Under the pieces are notes generated by a model. That model had not been told where the DNA came from and ran no database searches. It was given only the letters and a program-made list of their open reading frames with translations. From assembly GCA_003162415.1 (NCBI GenBank), contig PMOL01000008.1, forward strand, positions 186,001-250,000: a stretch of 64,000 nucleotides of DNA, given 5' to 3'. A program made the position numbers and the translations under genes. The stretch is from Candidatus Dormiibacterota bacterium. Lineage in GTDB: Bacteria > Chloroflexota > Dormibacteria > Aeolococcales > Aeolococcaceae. The number at the start of each line of letters is the position of its first letter. Position 1 is the first letter of the stretch. Below, in pieces: positions 24,622-32,845 of the stretch.

Positions 24622-25677
24622 TCACACGACGAGGTCGCGACCGAAGTCCCCGATCGCGCTCACGCCGGCGAGGCCCATGGCGTGGTCGAGTTCATCGCGG
24701 TAGCCGTCGAGAACCCGGTGTACCCCCGCGGCGCCGGCGGCCGCGAGCCCCCAGAGGATCGGCCGGCCCACCATTGCCGCTGCGGCGCCGAGTGCGAGCG
24801 CCACGAATACGTCGGTACCGCTCACCATGCCGCCGTCGACGATGACCGAGGCCCGGCCTTCGACCGCGACGACAACCTCCGGGAGCGCGACCGCCGTCGC
24901 GATGGCGCGGTCGAGCTGGCGGCCGCCGTGGTTGGACACGACGACTCCCGCCGCTCCGGCGTCGAGACAGGCCACGGCATCATCGGCGCGCAGAACCCCC
25001 TTGACGATCACGGGCAGGCCGGCGAGGTCGCGCAACCATCCGATGGTGTCGGGGGTGATCGACTGATCCTGTGCGATCCCTGCGGTGACTTCCTCGAAGG
25101 CCGCGCCCGGGGTGACGTGGGTCCCGAAATTCACCAGGTGCTGCTCCATCGTGATCGGCGCGAAATGGCCACGACGTTTGAAGCCGATGTACGGCGTATC
25201 GACGGTCAGCATCAGCGCCGTCGCGCCAAGCGCGACCGCACGACGCACCAGCGCCTCGGTGAGGCGCCGGTCGGTCACCACGTACACCTGGTACCACCAC
25301 GGCCCCCGGAGCTCGGCGGCGATCTCCTCGAGCACGCGCGTCGCTCGTGTGGTCACAACCATGAGCCCGCCCGCCGAAGTAACGCCCCTGGCGGTCTCGA
25401 CCTCGCCTTCCGAGTGCGCGACCAGCTGATACGCGGTCGGCGCGACTACGAGAGGCATCGTCAGGTTCGTTCCGAGGACCTCGGTCGATAGATCCGGCGT
25501 CGCCCCACCGCGCAGGATGCGCGGGCGAAGCCGGTAACGCCGCCAGGCGGCCCGCGATTCCTCGAGGGAGAGCTCGTCGCCGGCGCCCGCGGCGATGTAG
25601 TCGAACGCCGCCTGGGTCAGAGTCGAGCGAGCAGCCAGCTCGTGCTCGACGAGCACGTCGGACAGCGACTCATCCAC
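24622..25677 (-). CDS. FMN-dependent 2-hydroxyacid oxidase/dehydrogenase
   Basis: A 351-residue member of the family of lactate oxidase, glycolate oxidase and mandelate dehydrogenase. The fold starts with TQAAFDYIAAGAGDELSLEE, whose Tyr and Gly-rich stretch are conserved, followed by MPLVVAPTAYQLVAHSEGE, WYQVYVVTDRRL and the active-site VVVSNHGGRQLDRAIA with the catalytic His and the substrate-binding Arg. GRPILWGLAAAGAAGVHRVL closes the FMN site. It would oxidise an L-2-hydroxyacid such as lactate; the acceptor (oxygen or a quinone) cannot be read from the sequence. Confidence 0.88.
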   Translation of the reverse strand: MDESLSDVLVEHELAARSTLTQAAFDYIAAGAGDELSLEESRAAWRRYRLRPRILRGGATPDLSTEVLGTNLTMPLVVAPTAYQLVAHSEGEVETARGVTSAGGLMVVTTRATRVLEEIAAELRGPWWYQVYVVTDRRLTEALVRRAVALGATALMLTVDTPYIGFKRRGHFAPITMEQHLVNFGTHVTPGAAFEEVTAGIAQDQSITPDTIGWLRDLAGLPVIVKGVLRADDAVACLDAGAAGVVVSNHGGRQLDRAIATAVALPEVVVAVEGRASVIVDGGMVSGTDVFVALALGAAAAMVGRPILWGLAAAGAAGVHRVLDGYRDELDHAMGLAGVSAIGDFGRDLVV

Positions 25678-25738
25678 AGGCGGATTGTGGTCCAGGCAGA
25701 CGTCAAACCGGCTGCGACCCGCCCACCGGGGCGCGAGT

Positions 25739-26941
25739 CTATTGCTGCGGGGCTGAGGCCAGCCTCACGGTTGCCTGGTGCTTCTGCCCTTTCGGATCTG
25801 CCCAGGCGACCACGACCGACTGGCCGGGGTGATCGCCTGCCAGGATCGCTCTCAGCGATGAGTCGGAGACGACCGCAGTACCGCCGACCGACGTGATCAC
25901 GTCGCCGGCGCCGAGACCAGTGGTGGCCGCGGGAGTGCCGCTCTCGACACCGGTGGCTCCGCACGGGGCCCCTGCCACCACGACGGCGCCCGGCGGCGAT
26001 GTGCTCGGTCCCACACAGACCCCCAGCAGCGCCGGGGCCGGAGGTGCGGTGGGATGGGCGATCAGCTGGTGTGCGTAGTTGAGGGCGGTGTCGATGGGGA
26101 TCGCGAACGCCTGGGTCGAGCCCGGCTGGGTGGCTCTCCGTCCGCCACTCGCCGCGGTGTCCATGCCGATGACCTGGCCGTTGCCGTTGACCAGCGGACC
26201 GCCGGAGTCGCCGGGGAGGATTGGAGCGTTGGTCTGGATCATGCCGGTCAGGTTCTCGAGAGCCTGCCCGGTCTGGTCCGAGGCGGTGATGGACTGCCCG
26301 AGCGCGGTCACCTGGCCGGCGGCGACCGCCGGCGCGCCCCCGCGGCCCTCGGCGTTGCCGAGCGCGGTGACGTTGTCCCCGACATGCACCGTCGACGAAT
26401 CACCGATCGGCGCCGTCGCCAGGCCGTTCACGCCCTCGATCTGGACCACCGCGATGTCGTGTGCGCTGTCCTCGCCGATAAGGGTCGCGCGGTAGCTGAC
26501 CCCGGTCGAGGTGAGCCGGACGCTGTACCCCCCCGGCACCCCGTGGGCGACGACGTGGTCGTTGGTGAGGATGACACCCGAGGACGTCAGCACCATGCCC
26601 GTCCCGGCCGCGGCAGAGCCACCGCCGAGGGAGGTGTTGATGTCCACGGTCGCCGCCTCGACGCCGGAGGTGCTCCCCGAGCCACCGATTCCCCGGGTCG
26701 CGATGACCGCGGTCGCAGCCGCGCTCGCGGCAAAGACAAAGATGACGATGAAGACCCCGAACATAACCAGGCGCGAGGTGCGTCTCGGTGGGGGCGGCGG
26801 CTCGTAGGTGTAGTACTGCTGCGACCACCATCCCGACACCGGCGGTGCCTGCGTCCAGCCGCTGCCGCCCCATGGGTCGTTCGAGTACGTCGCTCCCCCA
26901 GGCCACGCCGGCGGTCCGGCGGGGACCTCCTCCTCGCTCAT
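25739..26941 (-). CDS. HtrA-like S1C serine protease with PDZ domain
   Basis: The 400 residues comprise a Pro/Tyr/Trp-rich cytoplasmic head, one membrane helix at about residues 57-80 (LVMFGVFIVIFVFAASAAAT), a trypsin-like domain with His in VILTNDHVVAHG, Asp in SAHDIAVVQIEG and Ser in PILPGDSGGPLVNG, and a C-terminal PDZ domain (AATTGLGAGDVITSVGG). This is the mycobacterial PepD/HtrA arrangement, acting outside the membrane in protein quality control. It is a second membrane serine protease in the window besides the MarP-like one, but with a different anchor and a PDZ domain. Confidence 0.9.
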   Translation of the reverse strand: MSEEEVPAGPPAWPGGATYSNDPWGGSGWTQAPPVSGWWSQQYYTYEPPPPPRRTSRLVMFGVFIVIFVFAASAAATAVIATRGIGGSGSTSGVEAATVDINTSLGGGSAAAGTGMVLTSSGVILTNDHVVAHGVPGGYSVRLTSTGVSYRATLIGEDSAHDIAVVQIEGVNGLATAPIGDSSTVHVGDNVTALGNAEGRGGAPAVAAGQVTALGQSITASDQTGQALENLTGMIQTNAPILPGDSGGPLVNGNGQVIGMDTAASGGRRATQPGSTQAFAIPIDTALNYAHQLIAHPTAPPAPALLGVCVGPSTSPPGAVVVAGAPCGATGVESGTPAATTGLGAGDVITSVGGTAVVSDSSLRAILAGDHPGQSVVVAWADPKGQKHQATVRLASAPQQ

Positions 26942-27040
26942 CGTGACCTTATTGTCGCCAGTTCGGCTGTCGGCTGCATGACGGGGCGTCCCGCGAACCG
27001 CACCAATACGGCGCGGACGCGGGCGTCCCCCGCCCTGCCA

Positions 27041-27058
27041 GACGCCGGACCCGGCGTC
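27041..27058 (-). terminator. Hairpin downstream of the YCII gene
   Basis: GACGCCG pairs with CGGCGTC across a four-base loop, 13 bases beyond the YCII stop on the minus strand. There is no following T run, so it is only a candidate stop for the sigma-factor/YCII transcript. Confidence 0.4.
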
Positions 27059-27070
27059 GGTCCCGCGTGA

Positions 27071-27388
27071 CTACATCGCGTTGAAGGTTTCCGCGACCTC
27101 GATGCTGCCGCCGCTCTGGAGCACCGGGCACCCCTTGGCCAGCCCGACCGCCGCGTCGAGGCTGTCGGCCTCGATCAGGCTGTAGCCGGTCGACGGGTTT
27201 GAGCCACCTCCGTCCGAAACTGATCCGTCAGCGGCAATCGTCTTGGCCTGCGAGACGGGATTGCCACCGTCGGCGAGCGCGGATCCGAGGGTCCCGAACC
27301 AGGCGCCCCAGGCGGCCATCACCTTCGCCTGCGCTTCCTCACCCTCGGCCATGCCGCCCCCGTGGTAATTGAGCAGATATTTCGCCAT
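27071..27388 (-). CDS. YCII-related protein, divergent
   Basis: The 105-residue product matches the YCII/DGPF fold: MAKYLLNYHGGG at the start, a helix, a beta hairpin ending STGYSLIEADSLDAAVGLAKGCPVL, and a closing strand SIEVAETFNAM. The DGPF motif that names the family is replaced by SDGGGSNPS. The ATG at 27388 follows AGGAGG. It lies just downstream of the ECF42-type sigma-factor gene, with a second YCII gene upstream, an arrangement known for this sigma group. Its biochemical role is unknown; YCII proteins are small dimers with a putative active-site His and Asp. Confidence 0.85.
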   Translation of the reverse strand: MAKYLLNYHGGGMAEGEEAQAKVMAAWGAWFGTLGSALADGGNPVSQAKTIAADGSVSDGGGSNPSTGYSLIEADSLDAAVGLAKGCPVLQSGGSIEVAETFNAM

Positions 27389-27406
27389 GTCGTGCCTCCT
27401 GGCTGG

Positions 27407-28648
27407 TCAGTTGTTGTTCGCGCCGATGGCGCGGATGTCGGTGGGTTCGAGGCGCGTCTCGAGGAGCGCGCGCTCGGAAGGGTTGTCGGTGAGCTCGATG
27501 GCCCGGCGATCTGCGTCTGCAGCCTCGTCGAGCCTGCCGAAGCGGCGCAGGAGCTCCGCGCGGGTCGCCCAGTAGAGGTGATAGCCGTCCAGGTCGGCCC
27601 GCAGAGCGTCGATCTCTTCCATCGCGGGTACCGGTCCGGCCACATGCTCGAGCGCGATGGCACGGTTGAGCCGGACCACGGGTCCAGGGTTGATCCGCAC
27701 CAGCGCGCCGTAGAGCGCCAGGATCTGCGCCCAGTCGGTCTCCTCGAACGTCGGCGCCTCAGCGTGGCAGGCCGCGATCGCCGCCTGCAGCCAGTACGCC
27801 CCCGGGCGGCCCAGCCGTCGCGCCTGCTCCAGCAGCGCCCCGGCCTCGGCGATCGCGGCGTGATCCCATCGGGACCGCTCCTGGTCGCGGAGCAACACCA
27901 GGGCGCCCGAGGCATCGAATCGCGTCGTCCGGCGCGACTCGTGAAGCCGCATCAGGGCGAGCAGCGCAAGGACCTCGGGCTCCTCGGGGAGCATCCGCGC
28001 GAGCAGCCCGCAGAGCCAGAGGGCGTCGACGCACAGGTCGCGACTGGTCGCGAGGTCGGGGCCGCTGCCCAGGTAGCCCTCGTTGAACACGATGTATAGC
28101 GAGGCGAGCACCTCGGCGAGCCGCTCGGGCAGCTCGTCCGCGCGGGGAACCCGGTACGGGATACGAGCCCCGACGATCTTTCGCTTGGCGCGGACGATGC
28201 GCTGCGCCATGGTCGCCTCGGAGACCAGGAACGCATGGGCGATCTGACTCGTCGTCATACCCATGACCGCACGGAGGGTCAGAGCGACCTGAGCGTCCCG
28301 GGCGAGTGCGGGATGGCAGCAGGTGAAGATAAGGCGAAGGCGATCGTCGGGGTCGGTGCGCACGTCGGGCGCCCAGCCGTCGGTCAGCAACTGCAGCTTC
28401 TCGCGGTACGACGAGTCGCGCCGCAGCCGGTCGATGGCGCGCCGCCGCGCGGTCTGAAGGAGCCACGCGGCCGGACGCTCCGGCACGCCGTCGACGGGCC
28501 AGCGCTGCAGAGCGATGACAACAGCGTCCTGGACGAGGTCTTCGGCAAGGTCGAAGTCACCGGTCATCCGCACCAGCGAGCCGCAGATGAGGCCTACCTC
28601 GGCACGGAAGACCGCATTCATGGCCTCCACGGTCGAGTCGCTCTGCAT
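27407..28648 (-). CDS. ECF42-type RNA polymerase sigma factor with TPR-like C-terminal domain
   Basis: From the ATG at 28648 the protein has 413 residues: sigma region 2 (about 10-75, DLAEDLVQDAVVIALQRWP), region 4 (about 110-165, GMTTSQIAHAFLVSEATMAQ with RIVRAKRKI), and about 230 residues of helical repeats (ARRLGRPGAYWLQAAIAACHA, ETDWAQILALYGALVRINPG). This long C-terminal extension is the hallmark of the ECF42 group, where it replaces an anti-sigma factor in control and is needed for activity. ECF42 genes usually sit with DGPF/YCII genes, as here on both sides. The frame extends further upstream without homology and overlaps the next gene, so that start was rejected. Confidence 0.9.
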   Translation of the reverse strand: MQSDSTVEAMNAVFRAEVGLICGSLVRMTGDFDLAEDLVQDAVVIALQRWPVDGVPERPAAWLLQTARRRAIDRLRRDSSYREKLQLLTDGWAPDVRTDPDDRLRLIFTCCHPALARDAQVALTLRAVMGMTTSQIAHAFLVSEATMAQRIVRAKRKIVGARIPYRVPRADELPERLAEVLASLYIVFNEGYLGSGPDLATSRDLCVDALWLCGLLARMLPEEPEVLALLALMRLHESRRTTRFDASGALVLLRDQERSRWDHAAIAEAGALLEQARRLGRPGAYWLQAAIAACHAEAPTFEETDWAQILALYGALVRINPGPVVRLNRAIALEHVAGPVPAMEEIDALRADLDGYHLYWATRAELLRRFGRLDEAADADRRAIELTDNPSERALLETRLEPTDIRAIGANNN

Positions 28649-28670
28649 GGTGCCGCAAGCCTCGGCGGTC

Positions 28671-29033
28671 TCAGACCGGGTGATTGGACAGTTCGGGGTG
28701 GTCGACGACCGGCCGAATCTCGACAATCTGGTCCTCGTACGGCCACCTCTTCGCGATCGCAATCGCCTCGTCGAGGTCGGCCACGTCGATGGTGACGAAG
28801 CCGGCCACGTTCTCCTTGCTCTCCATGAATGGGCCATCGGTGACCAGCGGACGGCCTTCGTTCGGGCGGATGGTGGTGGCGGTGTTCGAGGGTTGCAGCT
28901 CCTCACCGCCGCGAAGCTTGCCGTCGCGAGAGAGCTCCCCGAACCACTCATCGATAGCCGCGTATTTGGTTGCGCGGGTCGCATCGTCGAGGACCGTCTC
29001 CTCGTTCCTGATCAACAGCAGCACGTACTTCAT
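28671..29033 (-). CDS. YCII/DGPF-domain protein
   Basis: Starting at the ATG at 29033 (MKYVLLLIRNEE), the 120-residue product carries the complete family pattern, including LVTDGPFMESKENVAGF with the DGPF motif and DLDEAIAIAKRWP. The upstream frame extension was rejected because the family always starts at the MKY strand. The stop lies 22 bases before the sigma-factor ATG, so both are likely on one transcript. DGPF proteins are the usual targets of ECF42 sigma factors, so autoregulation of this small cluster is expected but not tested here. Confidence 0.9.
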   Translation of the reverse strand: MKYVLLLIRNEETVLDDATRATKYAAIDEWFGELSRDGKLRGGEELQPSNTATTIRPNEGRPLVTDGPFMESKENVAGFVTIDVADLDEAIAIAKRWPYEDQIVEIRPVVDHPELSNHPV

Positions 29034-29068
29034 GAATCCAGCTCCTTGCTTCCGGATAGGTCGTCCCA

Positions 29069-30037
29069 ATGATGACGACGAATGGGGATCACCTAAATCG
29101 ACAGGTCGCCCCCTGGGGGCCGATTCCGGCCTCGTGCCGCCGTGTCAGGCTTGAGCCGATGGGTGCATGGAGGGTCTCTGGGCGCGGCCATTTGGGTGGC
29201 ACGGACCGAACCCACGTCGACCGGCTCCGGCGGGCCTGCGAGGCAGCGGAGCACCTCGACCTCAAGGTCGAACTGGATGAGGCCGATCACCTCGATCGCC
29301 CGATTCACTTTCTTGCCTTCGCCGGCGACGAGTTGATCGGGTATGCCGGTCTGACCGCCGGTGATGAGGCGGAGGCATGCGGCATGGTGCACCCCTCCTG
29401 GCAGCGTCGCGGCATCGCCACGGAGCTGCTCGCGGAGCTTCGCGGCGCAGCCGCGAGCCTGGGGCGGGAGAGCATCCTCGTCATCTGCGAGGACGCGGCA
29501 CCGGTGGGGCTCGCCTGGATGCAGCGTCTCGGCGCAGATCTCGAGTCCGCCGAGCGTCGTATGGTCGTCACGCTCAGCGCGGCGGCGGCGTCGCGCCCCG
29601 GGACGGACTCTCCCCTGGAGGTCCGCCCCGCCGCCGAGACGGATCACCACTCCGTGGTCGCGATCATCGGTGAGGATTCCAGCGACTATCCCGGCGAACA
29701 ACGACTCGTCGGTCTCGACGGCGGCGAGCTCGTCGGGACCCTGCGCCTGACTGAGTCTTCTCGACGCACCATGATCTATGGATTCGTGATCGATGAGGGC
29801 CGCCGTGGCACGCGGCTCGGAACGCGCATGCTCGAGGCGATGATGACGCGCCTGCGAGCCGAGGGCGTCCCAGAGGTCGGTCTCGAGGTCGATCCCGAGA
29901 ACACCCCTGCTGTGCGGCTCTACGAGCGCTTCGGATTTGAGACGGTGACCACCTACCGCTACATGCGTCTTCCGGTCACGCCACCAGCACCCCCGGGTCC
30001 GGGTCCGGCTCCGGGGCGCCGTGGAGGAGTTCGGTAA
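29069..30037 (+). CDS. Tandem GNAT-domain acetyltransferase
   Basis: Two GNAT folds are joined in 322 residues. The first has HFLAFAGDELIGYAGLTAG and the acetyl-CoA loop VHPSWQRRGIATELL; the second has GGELVGTLRLTES, VIDEGRRGTRLGTRMLEAMM and ENTPAVRLYERFGFETV. This architecture is like mycothiol synthase MshD, though tandem GNATs with other substrates are common, so I leave the substrate open. The start is unclear: ATG at 29069 or 29159 both precede the first fold. The last 62 bases overlap, tail to tail, the 3' end of the antiporter gene. Confidence 0.8.
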   Translation: MMTTNGDHLNRQVAPWGPIPASCRRVRLEPMGAWRVSGRGHLGGTDRTHVDRLRRACEAAEHLDLKVELDEADHLDRPIHFLAFAGDELIGYAGLTAGDEAEACGMVHPSWQRRGIATELLAELRGAAASLGRESILVICEDAAPVGLAWMQRLGADLESAERRMVVTLSAAAASRPGTDSPLEVRPAAETDHHSVVAIIGEDSSDYPGEQRLVGLDGGELVGTLRLTESSRRTMIYGFVIDEGRRGTRLGTRMLEAMMTRLRAEGVPEVGLEVDPENTPAVRLYERFGFETVTTYRYMRLPVTPPAPPGPGPAPGRRGGVR

Positions 30038-31187
30038 CCCGCGGCTTGAAGACCAGCTGGGCGATCAAGGTCGGCACCAGTGCGGTGAGCACCACGACAG
30101 TGACCAGGATCGAGTACTGCGACCGGTCGATGTAACCGTTGGTGTATCCGAAGAGCGCTGCGATGGTCCCGAATGTGAGGCCGGTCGACATCATCATGGT
30201 CGTGTACCAGGCTTCCCGGACACGAATGCGGAATGGGCGTGTTGCTGGAAACACGCCGATCACCTTCGCAGCGACCTTGACCCCGAACAGCAGGAGAATG
30301 GTGAGACTGCCGGCGATCACCGCTGGCAGCTCGATCAGGGTTCCCGCTCGGAGGAAGAAGAACGGCGTCAGGAAGGTGAAAGCGACGCCGCGCACCCGCC
30401 CCACCATCTTCGGGTCGGAGTGAAAGATTCCGGCGGCGCCGAGTCCCAGAAGGTACGCGGGTAACACGGCTTCCGATTTCGCCGCAGTCGCGAGCGCGCC
30501 GAGTCCGAAGAGCAACAGAAACACGTATTTCACCTCGGGCTCACTGATCGGATGCCCGATATGCCGAATGACAAAGCGGAGCGACCGCGGCAGGAAGATC
30601 ATGACGATCGCGGTCGCGATCCCGAAGGCGATGAGGACGCTGTTGTAGTTGGCGAACACGATGCCGAGTGCCAGCACGGTGCCCAGGTCGCAGACGAAAC
30701 ATGCACAGAGGATCAGCTTCCCCAGGTCGGTCCTGTTGAGCCCGGTCTCGAGCATGACCGCGTACACAACTGCCACCGACGTCGTCGACAGTGCGATGCC
30801 GGCAATCTCGCTTCCGTGGAGCGGCCAGTGCAGAACCGCGAGCGCGAAGATCCACGCTGCGGCGCAAGGGGCCAGGAAGCCGACGCCTCCGATCACGAGG
30901 CTCGGTGTCAAGAATCGGCGGAACGACTTCGGGTCAATCTCGGCGCCGGCAAGAAAGGTCAGGAGTACCGACCCGAACCCGGCCAGGAAGTCGATCCACT
31001 GGTTCGAGGACATCCCAAACAGGTTTCCGCCGAGCACGCCCATCAGGATTTCGACGAGTGCGACCGAAAGCCCCATGCGCACGGAGACGATGCTGGCAAC
31101 GAATGCGAGCGCTATCCACAGGGTCGCAATTCCATAGCTGTTGTTCAGGGCGTCGAGCACGCCGATGTGCAACGGGCAACAGTTCAC
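29976..31187 (-). CDS. Cation:proton antiporter, CPA2/Kef type
   Basis: The GTG at 31187 with GGAGGACACC upstream gives a 403-residue membrane protein with 11-12 helices. Family stretches include VRMGLSVALVEILMGVLGGN, FLAGAEIDPKSF (the Asp-containing helix of CPA antiporters), ALSTTSVAVVYAVMLETGL, FLTPFFFLRAGTLIELP and TGLTFGTIAALFGYTNG. No RCK/TrkA-N domain follows, so it is the short form. It would exchange K+ or Na+ for protons. The C-terminal tail, Pro/Asp-rich, is encoded within the overlap with the GNAT gene. Confidence 0.88.
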   Translation of the reverse strand: MNCCPLHIGVLDALNNSYGIATLWIALAFVASIVSVRMGLSVALVEILMGVLGGNLFGMSSNQWIDFLAGFGSVLLTFLAGAEIDPKSFRRFLTPSLVIGGVGFLAPCAAAWIFALAVLHWPLHGSEIAGIALSTTSVAVVYAVMLETGLNRTDLGKLILCACFVCDLGTVLALGIVFANYNSVLIAFGIATAIVMIFLPRSLRFVIRHIGHPISEPEVKYVFLLLFGLGALATAAKSEAVLPAYLLGLGAAGIFHSDPKMVGRVRGVAFTFLTPFFFLRAGTLIELPAVIAGSLTILLLFGVKVAAKVIGVFPATRPFRIRVREAWYTTMMMSTGLTFGTIAALFGYTNGYIDRSQYSILVTVVVLTALVPTLIAQLVFKPRVTELLHGAPEPDPDPGVLVA

Positions 31188-31356
31188 AGGTGTCCTCCTA
31201 CCAGCAGTCTGGTAGGGCCCATCAGGCCCAAATGGCCGAGGACGGTGAGACCCATCACCGATGCCGCGAGCGGAGCGGCCCTTACAGAATATCACCCATC
31301 GCACGGCCAGTCCACCGCGGGGATATGCGTCTAAGCAGCATGCCGGCTGTACACGG

Positions 31357-31794
31357 CTATCGCACTAAGGGCGGTAGCGGAGGCGGCAACACCGGAGGCG
31401 GGCCTCCAGAGAACAGGTAGCGATCCCACAGCCCGTTGAGATGGTCCTGGTAGTAAAGGGAGTACAGGCTGAAGACGAAACCGAGCACCAGCCCCACGAC
31501 CGGCTCGGCTCGATTGGGGCTCCCCGCCGCCGCCTCCATGCGTGCGATCCGCGTGCCCAGCCGGTAGATTGCGATGAAGGGCGGAATGATCAGGATGGCG
31601 CCGGGGATGAACGCGAGCACCGAGAGCGCCGGTCGGATTGAGCTGTCTCCGAGGAAACGTCGCGCCTCGTCGTTGACCTTGTAGATCCACACGAACGAGT
31701 AGATGCCGAGCGTGATCAGCGGCAATCCAAACCACACCGCGATGACGTTGCGCTTCTTGTACGTCTGATTACCGATCACCACCAGCTGCGCCAT
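31357..31794 (-). CDS. DUF4234-type membrane protein
   Basis: A 145-residue protein with the DUF4234 pattern: a cytoplasmic start, RNVIAVWFGLPLITLGIYSF followed by VWIYKVNDEARRF, then two further hydrophobic stretches (VLAFIPGAILIIPPFIAIY and VVGLVLGFVFSLYSLYY). It ends with a Pro-rich tail (GGPPPVLPPPLPPLV). Members are small membrane proteins of unknown function, often fused to zinc-ribbon or other domains. It lies upstream of the antiporter gene on the same strand, but 170 bases separate it from that start. Confidence 0.75.
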   Translation of the reverse strand: MAQLVVIGNQTYKKRNVIAVWFGLPLITLGIYSFVWIYKVNDEARRFLGDSSIRPALSVLAFIPGAILIIPPFIAIYRLGTRIARMEAAAGSPNRAEPVVGLVLGFVFSLYSLYYQDHLNGLWDRYLFSGGPPPVLPPPLPPLVR

Positions 31795-31824
31795 TGCCTA
31801 CCTCCGCACCTGCCTCTGCCGCGA

Positions 31825-32751
31825 TCAGTGCGTGCCGACGCTCAGCACGACCTTCCCCGTGACCTTTCTCGAGAGGAGGTCGCGTGCCAACTGGCCGCCC
31901 CGTATCCAGTCCGACTCGACGGGGATATGCGGCGTGAGCACACCTTCGCCGATCAATGCGCACAGCGTGCTGAGATCCGACGAGGCGCTTTGCGTGCGCT
32001 TCAGCTCCTCGAAGATGAGCATCGACCGCAGCGACGCGCCGAGATGGGCGCCGAACCAGCGCGGTCCGAGCATCGCCGGGTCCATGAGCGTCGACGCGTA
32101 CGAGACGACCATGCCGTGCGGCGCTACGACATCGAGGCAGCGAGTGAGCACCTCACCGCCGACACCCTCGAGGATATGGTCGTACGGACCCTGCGCTTCG
32201 TGAATGTCACGCAGGACGTGGTGGCAGGCGGCGACCGCGGCGTCGTTGCCCTCGGGCGTGCGAATCAGCCCGGTGACGGTCATCTGGGCAGCCCGCGCCA
32301 ACTGCACCGCGACGTGTCCCACGCCACCTGACGCACCGGTGACGAGCACACGCTTGCCCACCGGAAAACCACCGAGCGCGAGCGCGCGGAACGCAGTCAT
32401 GCCGGCAACCGGAACGCAGGCTGCCTGGGCGGGCGTCACGCCGACGGGTACAGGTGCAAGGAAATCGACGGGCACCGCCGCGAGCTCGGCCCACGCTCCG
32501 TTGCTGACCAGACCGACAACAGTCGTGCCCACCGCTGGACCGTCGGCTCGATCGGCTGCGCGCTCGACAGTGCCGACCACATCCCATCCGACCTGCTGCC
32601 CAGCCGGCGCGTTCTTGGCACGAACCACCTCGCCGCGGTTGAGGCTGGTCGCTTGAACACGCACGAGCACCTCGGTCGGTCCGGGCACCGGGTCGGGCAC
32701 CTCAGCCATACGCAGGAGGTGGTCGTCCCCGGTCGTGATCAGAGCGCGCAT
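31825..32751 (-). CDS. Zinc-type alcohol dehydrogenase-like quinone oxidoreductase
   Basis: The 308-residue medium-chain dehydrogenase/reductase has the GroES-like N-terminal domain (LRMAEVPDPVPGPTEVLVRV, VGWDVVGTVE) and the Rossmann domain with RVLVTGASGGVGHVAVQLA. The zinc-binding cysteines and His of true alcohol dehydrogenases are absent, which places it with NADPH:quinone or enone reductases. It is slightly short for the family (about 320-340). The divergent neighbour on the plus strand is an M19 dipeptidase with about 90 bases between the starts. Confidence 0.85.
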   Translation of the reverse strand: MRALITTGDDHLLRMAEVPDPVPGPTEVLVRVQATSLNRGEVVRAKNAPAGQQVGWDVVGTVERAADRADGPAVGTTVVGLVSNGAWAELAAVPVDFLAPVPVGVTPAQAACVPVAGMTAFRALALGGFPVGKRVLVTGASGGVGHVAVQLARAAQMTVTGLIRTPEGNDAAVAACHHVLRDIHEAQGPYDHILEGVGGEVLTRCLDVVAPHGMVVSYASTLMDPAMLGPRWFGAHLGASLRSMLIFEELKRTQSASSDLSTLCALIGEGVLTPHIPVESDWIRGGQLARDLLSRKVTGKVVLSVGTH

Positions 32752-32845
32752 CGTGGGCTTCTCCAGGTTGGCCGCGGCGGTGAGGGACTAGGCTGCGATG
32801 GTGCGCCACCCGGCGCGAGTGACGCAGGAGTGTACTGACCCGGTC

